NCBI GenBank assembly: GCA_012934845.2 | Contig: WNNJ02000616.1 | Location: 59,838-123,837 of the forward strand | Reading direction: 5' to 3' | From: Pomphorhynchus laevis | Lineage: Eukaryota > Acanthocephala > Palaeacanthocephala > Echinorhynchida > Pomphorhynchidae | DNA: 64,000 nucleotides | Shown here: positions 34,321 to 44,985 of the stretch, piece by piece | Position numbering within the stretch: position 1 is the first letter of the stretch | How the letters are laid out: each line of letters opens with the position of its first letter | Made by a program: the position numbers and the translations under genes | The notes under the pieces: generated by a model | Told to the model about the DNA's origin: nothing | The model's input: the letters and a program-made list of their open reading frames with translations, nothing else | Database searches by the model: none

Positions 34321-35215
34321 TCATAATAAAGCTTTTTGCATATGAATACAAAATTGTATCATATGAGTACACATTTTGATGGATTCACGAATAAACAATA
34401 AAATCCAATTATTTTCATTTTCTTCAATATTTTGTAATATTTCTAGAAAATATTACATTCTCTATTTTTTATAATTTCTAGAAAATCTTTGGTGTTTAAT
34501 GAATTGCTTTATAATAAAAAATCTAATAAGTGTTTATGAGAATAACCGTCTTTCGACGATGTCCCAAAAGAACAAAAATAAAATTAGTGCCTTATAATAT
34601 TACTGTATTATCTTTAAAATGTAAAGCTTCTGAAATTGATAGATTGTAGAGAGATTTTCTATACAACAGGAGGTTGGAATACATGCAAGATATATTTGAA
34701 AGGTTTTGTACATGACATGTTATGACATTTATCTACACGAATATGAAATGGTATTCTGATTCGACATAATCGATCATGTAGTAATGTAGCTATGCTTTAT
34801 GATGAATGGTCTTTTAGAATTCTGTAAATAACACCATGCAGTTTGTATCACGAAGTAATATCTTCAGGAAGTATCATGAAGTAAGATACATATCTTAGGC
34901 GAAATAACATTGTGGCTGAGAATAAGTAAGAATAATAATATCTAGATCAAGCGTGATTATCTTTGCATTAAGTCGTCTCTAAAGCTAAGTCGTCTCTAAA
35001 GTTAATCGTATGCGAAAACTTGGATTTTTCAGATAATTCAAGAGATTGTGGACGTTGTTGAGATATAAAAGACAATGGACGAGGAGTGATGCTGAAAAAT
35101 TTCGAGAATTTTTTTAATGAAAATTCCTTTAGCTCTATATATCTGCCTGAAGTTTTTAGCAGCTAAATATGACCAATAATACTACGGCATATATAATAAT
35201 CAACTCAAACATCTC
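34321..35215. other. upstream part of the PLE, unresolved
   Basis: Lies between the reverse transcriptase and the right inverted repeat. Patches of minus-strand reading such as SKDGYSHKHLLDFLL suggest PLE coding sequence, but I cannot see a convincing nuclease. A 17-bp tandem duplication (TAAGTCGTCTCTAAAG) sits near 34,973-35,007. Confidence 0.4.
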
Positions 35216-35326
35216 CGCTGCTATGCTGGGTCGAGGAATAGGGGACGAAACATGATTGCATATCACTTCTTCCTGATGACCTCTATTTGAATACATCGTA
35301 TATTATTAGTCAATTCATAAAAATTT
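35216..35326 (+). repeat. right inverted terminal repeat next to a PLE
   Basis: Plus-strand partner of 32,881-33,000: CGCTGCTATG, GAATAGGGG, ACGAAAC, CTGATGA, CCTCTATTTG, AGTCAATTCATAAAAAT. The pairing blocks differ from the left copy partly in a compensatory way (an A-T pair where the left copy has T-A), which suggests a selected RNA helix. Confidence 0.8.
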
Positions 35327-35454
35327 TAATTGTAAATTTTATCATTTTAAGAGCTTATATTGCGGGTTGGTTTCCCACACATTGAATATTTTATCTATCT
35401 ATCATTTCCATCTACTAGGGCAGAAATCGCGTAGCTTAAGTCAGTGCTTCGAAG

Positions 35455-35895
35455 AGGCTCTAAATTGTGTTTTTAACTTCTGTATTCATACGTAGACCGC
35501 TTAGCTTTCTTACAGCTGATTTCAGTGCGTCAAAGGTTGATTTACCAAGACCTAATTGCGACATGGCAGATCGTTCATTCCACAGAGGGATTTTGTTCGC
35601 ACTATGTGAAGATTAGTTCGTTAGCTCGTAGAGGTCATCCTCTATCACTATATAAATTACCACATGGCAAAGTCCCAGGCGTGGTGCGACTTTCACATCG
35701 GTCCTAAAATTTATGGAATGTGCTTCCTAAAGAAATTGCATGTGCTTCCAGCTACTACAGCTTTAAGAAAAATATTCGACATTAGATATTAAATACTGGT
35801 GTGAACGCTTTAAGTTATTTTAGTTATTGATTTTTCCCTTTTCTGTGAACAGTTAAAATAGCCATTTGCGGCTAATAACTTGTGTGAAAATAAAT
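35455..35895 (+). mobile_element. CR1-like LINE 3' end fragment
   Basis: C-terminal protein tail (frame 35,525-35,707, ending LARRGHPLSLYKLPHGKVPG then RLSHRS) equivalent to HGKLGRLYRLSHRAVRLWN of the 40-44 kb LINE. The 3' end carries a two-tier hairpin (AGTTA 35,851-35,855 with TAACT 35,876-35,880; AGCC with GGCT inside) and an AATAAATAATAA tail. Confidence 0.8.
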
Positions 35896-36253
35896 AATAA
35901 ATATAAGTATAAAATTAAAATACAGTATAAAATACGTAGACAGTCATATGATCCAATCATTCGGCAGTAATTTACATCACAATAGAACTGCAACTTTCCT
36001 ATGCTAAGAGTAAAATATCGACGTTGTTAGTCTATTCAGTTGTTGATCGAAGTGGGCATAACATTACAAACGAGTAATTAGGATGACTCCAAGATATCGA
36101 TACGAATTCCAGAACATGAGGCATTTACCATTGAAAAATAACTGATATGCCCATGATGTACGTCCTCCATGACGGAATTGAATTAATTGATTCCTTAGAA
36201 GGTGTCGTATATATCTACTTAATTGTATGACTATTGTACTTTGGAGTTTTTAG
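35896..36253. other. unassigned interval
   Basis: No gene or clear repeat identified. Confidence 0.3.
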
Positions 36254-36310
36254 ATATTTGAATAAAACTCCAGTTTTGAATTGACTATTCAGTTTAATTT
36301 ATTCAAATAT
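36254..36310. repeat. 13-bp perfect inverted repeat
   Basis: ATATTTGAATAAA (36,254-36,266) and its exact reverse complement (36,298-36,310), spacer 31 bp, at the 3' side of the minus-strand CR1-like fragment. May be that element's 3' hairpin. Confidence 0.75.
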
Positions 36311-37450
36311 TGTATACTAACAAACAAGCTCTAATGTTTTACAACACTTCCCAACAGCTCGTATTCTGAAGTTTGTTGGTTGCACTGGAATTCGTGTCCT
36401 CGCGTACGAGCTTCCGTCAGCAAAGGGAACATAAAATGAATTGGACTTGTAGGATCATTAACATCCTTCAATGTGACAGCAAGATCCTTCACTCTTCATT
36501 AAAGAGACATGGGCTTCATATTTAAGAGCGATAAGCGGTCATGGTAGGAGAGGTCCCATAAACCTGAAACCTATTTGGTTGCTTTTCTGAGCACTCTCTC
36601 TATCTGAAGATCTTCCTTTCTAGTTACTGGAGACGACACTTCCGAGCAATACATTATTATGTTTCCAACATTAGGTTTAAACAGGAATGGAAAGTTTTCC
36701 ATTGTGAGACGGAAATAGTATCTCCTAATAACACCGAATATTCTCAAAGCCTAGGAACAAATCGCGTCAGTGCTCATTTTCGTTTTAAAGCTGTTTGAAA
36801 GAATTATTCTCAAATCATTGATGTGGTCAACAAGAGGTAAAACGACAGAACCTATGAAATAGGGAGGATCTCCGAATTTATGACTAATGTGCAGTGAGAT
36901 ACATTTAGTTAGGCTCAATCTAACTTTATTGTCTCGTGCCCAGCTAGAAAGAGTATCCAAATCCGCTTGAAGAAGGGATCTGTCCGGTTGAAATCCTATT
37001 TAACGCCATAATTTAATATCATCGGAATGCAGTAGAGACGGTGACTTAAGAATACTCGGAAGATCATTTATAAAGTTGTTGAAAGGCAACGGGCTAAGAA
37101 CGGTACCTAAGAACGGGCTAAGAACCTGCATCCAATCGAAAGTTAATCTCCTACACGGACTGCAGATTTCTTATTCCAAAGATGAGATCCAGGACACGAT
37201 GTGTGAGTCAAATCCATAAGTGGTAAGTTTTCCCAACAGTATGCTATGGTCTACCGTATCAAGCGCTTTGGCAAGGTCGATAAACAGGATGTCACTATCG
37301 AAACCGTTGTCTAACGACTGAAGCCAACAAGAAATTTTGTGAATGTTGATCTCCAGGAACGAAAACCATGTTGGGACGAGTGTTACAGTGACTTCTCGCT
37401 TACGTGCACATTCATCCGTCGTAAAATTAATCGTTTGATTAGTTTTAATT
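36311..37450 (-). mobile_element. CR1-like LINE reverse-transcriptase fragment
   Basis: Minus strand: QHGFRSWRSTFTKF (about 37,370), FIDLAKALDTVDHSILLGKL (in 37,515-37,171), a degraded catalytic region reading SDDIKLW (about 37,010) and DTLSSWARDNKVRLSLTKC (36,960-36,751). This FDTVDH-type is a different family from E, A and K. It meets the H2 LINE at about 37,450. Confidence 0.78.
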
Positions 37451-39980
37451 GATCTGACAAAACTGATGCACTTCATCAATTGCTGAATGGACCGAGCGCC
37501 CTTTGACAAATCCATGAAAATTAGGTGGGATTAAGTTACACCTACTTAAATGGTCGCGGATTCCATGCGCAAGCGCTTTTTCGTAGATGGAGATGAAGGT
37601 ATTTTACATCGAAATGGCCCGCAGTTCTTTGGGACATGAAACCGATTTTTTCTTAGGTAAAAATACGTCGGCTACAATTGATTCAGGCTACGTCGGATGG
37701 TAAGGTTAAAAGCACTGTGACGGCCACTTATCTTCTTCGATCGGCCGTCAAAAGCTGGCAAACTTGAAAAGATAGCGGAGAGACGGATTTGGAGGTGCCT
37801 GGAAGTGGGCCACTGGAGTTAAGGATATCAGTAACAGATAAGTCCATGCTCTTGAAGTCACCCCAAGTCGGGAATGGCTGTGGAGAAACTGTAGCTCCAT
37901 AAATATGTAGGGCTAGCGACTCCTCCAAAACTCTATCAAGACCTAAGCTACCAATCCAATCCGATGCTCTGTTCTGCCAGCAGACAAACTTCTTCTTAAA
38001 TATCTTTTAGAAGGCAACCTGAGAGGGATAAGGACTAGCAATACTCGTCCTATTCCTACTCAGCTGGAGCCTATATCTAGAACTCAAGTATTCATTCGAG
38101 AGAACCTTCCGGAAGGAAACAGTAAGATTGGGAATGTGAAGTATTTTTACTAGGACCTTGAGTTTTGTTCGAGTGGAATTGTAAATGCGACCTTTATAGG
38201 TAGTAGAAAGGACCACGGTAGCTTGCGAAGAGCGGTAGGAATAAAATTCGGTCAAACTTTCATTCCCTATCCTGGGGGAAAAGTTGAATAGCTGCCTAAA
38301 AGAAGACCACTCCTATAGGGTCAAAGTGAAGCATCCTTCCAAGCAACGTATCTTCTTTTTGCCGCCAGCGTATTAGGTCATGAGAGGTGGTCAGCTGTTG
38401 GTGCGACTTATCAGTACAAATGAGTTTTAACAACCACATCCTATGAAGCAGTAATATGTCGAGGATTGAATTTATTGTAGAGCAATTAAAGGTGGGGGAT
38501 GGTGGTTTATGTATAGGATAGTCGTTCCTGGCTCTGCGAAGTGCTGCATTAATCCAACGACTAGTTCTGTCGTAGTAGTCACCAAGTAACATGTCATAAC
38601 AGCTACCTAATATACGATCGAGGAGGTCACGGTTCTTGTGAATGTATCCCGGCCGGATAAAAACATTGGCTATGCTGATGCGTTTACCGTTTTTAACAAG
38701 TGATATAGCTAAATAAGAAAGGGATGGAAAAGAATAGTTTAGTAAGAGGGAGGACCTTAAGGAGCACTTCACTAAGGTTAGAAGACCTTAAGATGAAGAT
38801 AAGTGTGAATTGTACGGAGTAAAGTAGGTGTATATATGCTTAGCCATAATCGAGTAATGCGCTGGGGGAGACGGATAGACCGCGCCTTTCGAAGGACTAT
38901 AACATCTGCATCTCTACCAGATAGAAGCCTATGGGAGGAAGCACCTCCCGAATTCCACTGAAGAACATTCAGTGAAAAAGGCTGTTGAGTACTTCCAATT
39001 GCGTTACTGTTACTGGAGTGGGACACTATCCATCTAATCCGTACCAAAGGCGGAATGATATCCCTTTTCACCTCCAGTCACTATTGGTGAAGTCGCTTAC
39101 CCGCGGGCAATATCATAATTTACCTTAGAATTGGCCACTGCCAAATTAAATTTTTCCGAGCAAGCTTCATTGCAGTTACAATCTGTGCTGAACCTGCTCG
39201 CTTTTTTGATTTTGGTTGCTTTTTTGTGTTGGTTGACGTCAAGTGTTCAGGCGAATTAAGTGAATTGGAAAGTTTAGCTATTAATTTTATTAGTAGGTTT
39301 CAAAATGAGACATAGAGGCCTGGATATTTGCCTTAATAAGTTTGACGATCTGTACGTCAGACATCTTATTATCCTGCTTACCTGACTACCCACATGATTC
39401 CACGAAACTTGTCGGTTCTGCTGCTTTCATCTTTTGTCGATTTTGATAGACTTTGAGCGCCTAGCATTTCTTTGACCATGCTGAGTGGTCACCATTGCAA
39501 TTTGAGCAAACAGGTTTCAACTCACATCTGTCCGTATATTCGTCTGTGAAACCGCAGACCCCGCATTTGTGTGGTAGAATGCAGCCGCTTGCCCAGTGCC
39601 CCCAATGATGACAATTGTTGCAGTGGGGTATGTTAATGAGTCTTATTCTATAACAGTAAATTTTAAATTAAGTCCCATAAGGGGGTTACAATACGAGTTT
39701 GATAGTCCTAATGCTATATCAATTGGAGCTTGACAAAAGGCCACCGGTATAGGTAGACCTTTTTACCTCTTATAAATCGTAGATTCGTGAGTTTATATTC
39801 ATTTTCAAGTGCTGATATATCCAAGGTTGGAACATTTGTAACTTTCATCGTAGTTTGTATTGGTTTAAAACATAATTCACTAAATTCTGTATATTTGCTG
39901 TTGAAAAAATCTATGTATGAATATGTCAGGTCAGCTGTGCTAAAAGAAATTTGTAGTTCCGTTTCATAAGTTTGGAAAGT
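37451..39980 (-). mobile_element. I/Jockey-like LINE (copy H2), broken
   Basis: Minus strand, 5' to 3': ORF1 (39,980-39,100) with a gag-like N-terminus and zinc knuckles CNNCHHWGHWASGC and CSNCNGDHSAWSKKC at 39,622-39,464; endonuclease start LNVLQWNSGGASS with DADVIVL (39,071-38,778); endonuclease end (38,772-38,296); linker (38,255-37,728); and the start of the reverse transcriptase, cut at 37,451. CCHC knuckles in ORF1 place it in the Jockey/I/R1 group. Its ORF1 end is head-to-head with the LINE at 40 kb; the same junction is duplicated at 8.0 kb. Confidence 0.82.
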
Positions 39981-40094
39981 TTCATAAGTTTTTCATAAGT
40001 TATGACCTTAAATAAGTTTGAGATCTAAAATACATACATTTGAGAGATTAATATACACAATCTAAAGTAAATACAAATAAAGTTTTAAACACAA

Positions 40095-40193
40095 ATACAA
40101 CGATATTGAATACAACGATCTAAACGACGATCTATACAACGATCTATACAACGATCTTCTTAAAACGATCTATACAACGATCTATACAACATT
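40095..40193 (+). repeat. 12-bp tandem repeat at the LINE A 5' end
   Basis: Imperfect copies of ATACAACGATCT with ACGACGATCT and TTCTTAAAACGATCT variants, just 5' of ORF1. Position at the 5' end in all three family members suggests a promoter-like role, by analogy with repeated 5' monomers of other LINEs. Confidence 0.85.
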
Positions 40194-40292
40194 TTAAAGA
40201 GATATTATACATTCTAGATTATTGTGGGATAAAGAATTCTTTTGTTACAACTACTTACAAGCTATGTATTGAAATTCAGTATTAAATAGTCA

Positions 40293-41484
40293 ATGGGACG
40301 TCCTAAAAAGTCTAGCTCAAAGAAGATGGAGTATGATTCTGATTCTTCCTACACCCAAGTGGAAGTTGGATGCTACACTGATGATTGTGATGTTTGGACA
40401 GTACTGAAGGTTAAATCGTCCAGCATTTCCAAGTATCGGAGTTGCAAATTCATCTGCGGCTTCTGTTGTGCATTGACCCACCTTAAAGCATCTCACCCAG
40501 TGGTATATCCAGGATAATCGGAGTATGTTGTACCTGGTAATGATGTTGCAAACATGACAATTTCCCCGGACACCGATTCTAGATCTGATAAACGTGACCA
40601 TGAAAGACTTGTATTACCTGTAGCAAGAAGAGATAATGCTCATATTTCAACGAATCCGTGTACTTCATGCGAGTGCAACATTTCTAGTTACCCGGTATCC
40701 GTTCGGTCGAACTTGAGTAGGACATCCCTTACTCACGCAAGAATTTTCTCGCCACATAGTCCCAACCACTTTGTTAGACAAAATGGCAACCTTGAGCTTG
40801 TATTGGAATCTATCACTATTGCAATTGGACCTTGTGCTACAGCACGATCTATCCAAGTACAACAACACGATCTACACGCGCTGATGCAGCAACTTACCTA
40901 AACAAGTCTACGACTTCTGTTTCCCCGTTGAGTAGAGTCTCTCCTGCGGCAAGTTATCTGGTGCAGACACCTGACCGGCCCGCACGTTCGAATAATATAA
41001 GGGGCCGAGATCTAACCTAAACAGATTAAGATGTGTAATTTTCGCTAATATCAACAAGTCCAAATCCGTAATTTCTCAAAACCGTGTGAATGACGACGTT
41101 CTTTCAGTGAGAAATATCTTGTCTAGTATTTTACTAGATGGAGAGGAACATTTAGCAGAATCCTTGGAGGTATTGGCCCTTCATAGAATCGGTAAAAAGT
41201 ATGATAATGGTAGAAATAGACTGCTTCGATTGGTATGTGCTTCAAATGATCAAGCTAATATTATCCTTAGTAGAGCTTATAGACTAATGGGTAATTCTGT
41301 GCGAATATATAAGGATATATCGGTTGAAGAGCGCGAACAACTATCTCTCGCTAAAAAAGAACTAAACGACAGGCATCAACAAGGTGAAAATGATCTCTGT
41401 ATCCGAAATTTTCAGGTGGTCCGACGACGTCCATTTATACGTTGGGAGAAGTTAGTCCTAAATACTCACGGTGTAGCGTCTTAG
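40293..41484 (+). pseudogene. LINE A ORF1, broken
   Basis: Three frames: 40,293-40,517 (basic/acidic start and a Cys-rich segment), 40,554-40,901 (low similarity to anything) and 41,086-41,484. The last holds ESLEVLALHRIGKKYDNGRN and LVCASNDQANIILSRAY, the RNA-binding (RRM-like) pattern of CR1-type ORF1, and ends IRNFQVVRRRPFIRWEK. The same end motif is seen in E1. Confidence 0.75.
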
Positions 41485-42080
41485 GTGACTTAATTTCATT
41501 CCATGGTGTCCTGGATGAGACTTCAAAGAATAGTAGTAGACATCTAAAAATTTCACGTTTTAACGTTCGCAGCTTAGTTTCGAAGTTTGATGAGTTTAGT
41601 TGTTATTTGTCAAACAGCAATATGTCGATTTTTGCAATTACTGAAACTTGGCTTCACAGTGGGATTAGTGATGCCTGTGTTGCCATCCCTGGCTTCTCAT
41701 TATTTAGAACAGACCGACATGATAAATGTAGAGGTGGTGGAGTTGCCTTTTACGTCGCTAACAGAATTATCGTAAGGAACTCCATGTCATATTGCGTCGG
41801 ACGAATGGAGTTACTTTCTTTAATGATAGAATCAGGTGACATCACCATGACCATTTGTGTATGCTATCGTGCTCCACGCTTATCTTGCTTATCACCAAGT
41901 TTAATTAAGTATCTTACTAATCTCACAAAGTCGTCAAATTTTATCCTTCTTGGAGACTTAAATATTCCTAATATAACAGGGAATACCTTATTCGAATGTC
42001 ATCAACATGGATGCTATTTAGATACCGAATTATGGAACTTTATCGTTGATGATCTATCTCTTATACAACACGTAACTTAG
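41442..42080 (+). pseudogene. LINE A endonuclease
   Basis: A 212-residue frame beginning in overlap with ORF1. Motifs: SRFNVRSLVSKFDEF (the N of the catalytic NxRS), ITETWLHSG (catalytic E), RGGGVAFYV, CYRAPRLS, LLGDLNIPNI (GDxN intact) and the start of the domain end. SDH follows in the next frame (42,111-42,356, IGLSDHLVI). A stop after QHVT separates the two. Confidence 0.85.
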
Positions 42081-42927
42081 GCAACCCGGTTTATAGGACA
42101 TAGTTCTTCCTTGCTAGATTTAGTTTTTAGTAAATCTCTACTAGATGTCCATTATATTCAATATGATCCTCCCATAGGTCTTAGTGACCATCTTGTCATT
42201 AAGTTTACTACTAGTGCTCTTGCCAATGTATCCCCTGCCGAAACTAAACATCTGCAACGTAACTGGTACAAAGTGGATATTGATTTATTACGTACGCTCA
42301 CAGTTAGAATGAGTCTTAACAATAGTGAAGACTATTGTGAAGACTCATTCGAATAATATAAGGGGCCTTCACAATAGTGAAGACTAGTAATGTTACTGGG
42401 ATAGTAATGGACTAGTGTCACTGGACTAGTAATGTCACAATAGTAATGTCACTGGGATACTAATGTCAGTGGGATACGTTATCAGCTTCACTCAAAATAT
42501 CACAGACTGCGTCGCTCCATTGAAACCCTTACAAAACCTTGCTAAACGCAAGCCTGCTTGGTTTGACGATGAGTTAGTGGGACTTTTAAGAAAACGGAAT
42601 AAACTCTTTAAATCATCTCTAAATAATCAGGCACTTCGGTTAGAATATCTACAGTATCGTCGTCGCTTCAACTACATGAAATTGTTGAAGAGGCAAAATC
42701 ACGAATCGAAAATCCTGGAATTATATAGTTTCTTCCAAGCCGTTCTGGAGCTATGTAAATAAAAGTAGAAAAGTTATTCCACCAATTTCCCTTTTGACCC
42801 ATGACGGTAAGATTACAAGAGACCCTGATGAAGTTGTGAGTATGTTGGTAAAGGCCTTTATCTTATTTGTCCCACTCCAATTACAGATTTTCGTCCAGCC
42901 CAAACTCCTGAGACATTCGTCTCCCAT

Positions 42928-44459
42928 ATGCCATTAATTTCTCCAGCAGAGGTATCACGGAAAATGCGTAAATTATCTTGTTACACGTCGGCTGGGTCGG
43001 ACGACATTCATCCTTTTATTCTTCAAAAACTCCATGACCTGCAAGCATTCCCATTATCAGAGATGTTTAAAATATCTCTTTGTACATCATACATTCCTGA
43101 TAAGTGGAAGCGATCTCACATTACTCCTATATACAAAAAAAGGAAACAGAGAAGACCCGTCCAATTATCGTCTTGTAAGTCTGACAAGCGTTGTATGTAA
43201 ATGCCTTTAAAGATTCGTGCATAAATACATAACTTCTCATATGGATAGATTTAAACTTTTGCACCCTTCTCAACATGGATTTCGCACTGGTCGATCATGC
43301 CTCAGTAATTTAATTATGGCTCGTGAAAATTTGGCAGATGTAGTATCGGATAGGTGTGAAGTCGACGTAATTTTTATCGATTTTAGCCGGGCGTTTGACC
43401 GAGTACCACATGATCCTCTGCTATTAGTTTTGGCTAAATACGGTATCGATCCCCATGTAGTTCGTTGGATTAGTTCGTTCTTGAAGGGTCTGTCATATCA
43501 AGTCAGGCTAGGCAGTAGTGTTTCTTCACAACGTCATGTTTGTGCCGGAGTGCCACAAGGTACGGTTCTCGGCCCTTTACTGTTCAACATTTTCTTTTCG
43601 GATCTGTTATTAAGACTGAAATTCAAAATCCTAGCGTTTGCGGATGACCTCAAGTTATGACGGTGCATTCAATCGTATCATGACTGTTTTCTGCTCCAGG
43701 AAGATTTAGATAATATTGTTAGGTGGAGTAATGAGACAGGACTGATGTTAAATATATCAAAGTGCTGCCACATGCACTTAGGACATACGAAATTTTCTTT
43801 CAGATATAATTTAGGTGCCGAGACAATTACGCAGGTACAATGCACAATAAATTTGGGAATACTTGTTACGAGTCATTGAAGAGTCGTCTAAACACGGACA
43901 GAATCATCCAAACGACCAGAAAACTTTGCTATGTGGTCCGGAGGTGTTTTTGTAATCTATCGGCTTTCTGTCTTAAAATAATAACAATTCACTTATTCGT
44001 TCTATTATTGAATATTGTATCCTTGCAGTATTTCCATGTATACGTGGTGAGATGAATGATCATGAAAATGTCCTCCGTAGGTTGACGAGATCGTGCCATT
44101 CCCTCAGTAAATTGCCTTATAAGGACCGCTTGCGCAATAAAGGAGTTCCTTCAGTCCGTACTAGTATAGTATGTCTTGATATTTTATGTTTTAGGGATAT
44201 GTTATTCGAGTGTGACGGATTCCCGGTCGACTGTATTCAGCAAAGCCAGCGAACTACTAAACGAGGTCACTCTCTTACTGTGAGGACCCTGCATCACGGC
44301 AAACTCGGAAGACTATATCGCCTATCTCATCGAGCAGTGAGGCTTTGGAACAAACTTCCCGAGAATATCATCAACATATCAAATAGAGTGCATTTCAAGA
44401 AAACGCTAATTACATGTCTTTGCACATATTCTAATTTCAATATTCTGTATCCGGATTAA
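42928..44459 (+). pseudogene. LINE A reverse transcriptase and C-terminus
   Basis: Frames 42,928-43,200 (SAGSDDIHPFILQKL), 43,217-43,660 (QHGFRTGRSCLSNL, VIFIDFSRAFDRVPH, AGVPQGTVLGPLLFN, FADDLKL), 43,840-44,055 and 44,052-44,459 (RLSHRAVRLWNKLPENI). The catalytic FxDFSRAFD and FADD motifs are intact, but frameshifts flank the 43,217-43,660 frame and a TGA follows FADDLKL. Confidence 0.88.
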
Positions 44460-44536
44460 GTTTTTGCTGACATAAAATTGGTTTTACCGTGATCAGACAA
44501 AACAGCTGCATAGCTATAGTCTTGTATGTTATAATA

Positions 44537-44636
44537 ATATCTTATGGCGTTAAATAAGATTCTCTTTTTGTATTGGTCCGCGAAATTGTGAAGGAAGGTA
44601 TTAAATAGGTTGTTCCTTTCTATCGGTACCAATAGC
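44537..44636 (+). repeat. shared 3' flank of LINE copies A and B
   Basis: About 95-100 bp beyond the LINE 3' end (ATCTTATGGCGTTAAATAAG to CTATCGGTACCAATAG) that recurs in reverse at 52,521-52,617 next to copy B. The independent 3' fragment at 49,811-49,968 stops exactly at the LINE end and lacks this DNA, which shows it is flank and not element. Confidence 0.85.
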
Positions 44637-44985
44637 TTGATGCAGACTAGGTTAGACAGTTGTGGGATCGTGGGAGTTCTCGCTTTGTATTAGATACAAA
44701 AGAAGAAACAAACCCACTCATCTATTTGGTTGAATCGCATGCGAATCGCATACTTACAGATTTCTTTGAAGTTCCGATGTTCACTGCATTGCACATTTTT
44801 TCAATGCTTAGTAAGATTATTGAAATTATAATAAAGATTTCAATAAAGATTTTCTAAAATGAATAACAACTGTTATAATGACATGCAAATTTAGACTGTT
44901 AATGTTTTGAGTTCTTTGGATCTGCAGCCTCTTCAGTAATACAATTCATGGTCTCAGGTTCAGTGGGATATGTTCCCTACAGTCA
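44637..44985. other. unassigned interval
   Basis: No gene or repeat identified; a plus-strand frame at 44,660-44,857 has no recognisable content. Confidence 0.3.

Larger units (their letters stand above)
40095..44536 (+). mobile_element. CR1-like LINE (copy A), near full length but dead
   Basis: Layout: 12-bp tandem repeats (40,095-40,193), ORF1 (40,293-41,484, in pieces), endonuclease (41,442-42,080), a scrambled patch (42,311-42,475), linker (42,463-42,762), reverse transcriptase (42,928-43,660), C-terminal part (43,840-44,459) and a 3' hairpin (44,495-44,522) ending ATAATAAT at 44,536. Copy B (52,618-57,108) is its inverted near-identical twin, with every frame boundary the same; copy C (6,383-7,975) is a third, partial copy. 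At least five frameshifts or stops are shared by A and B. Confidence 0.92.
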
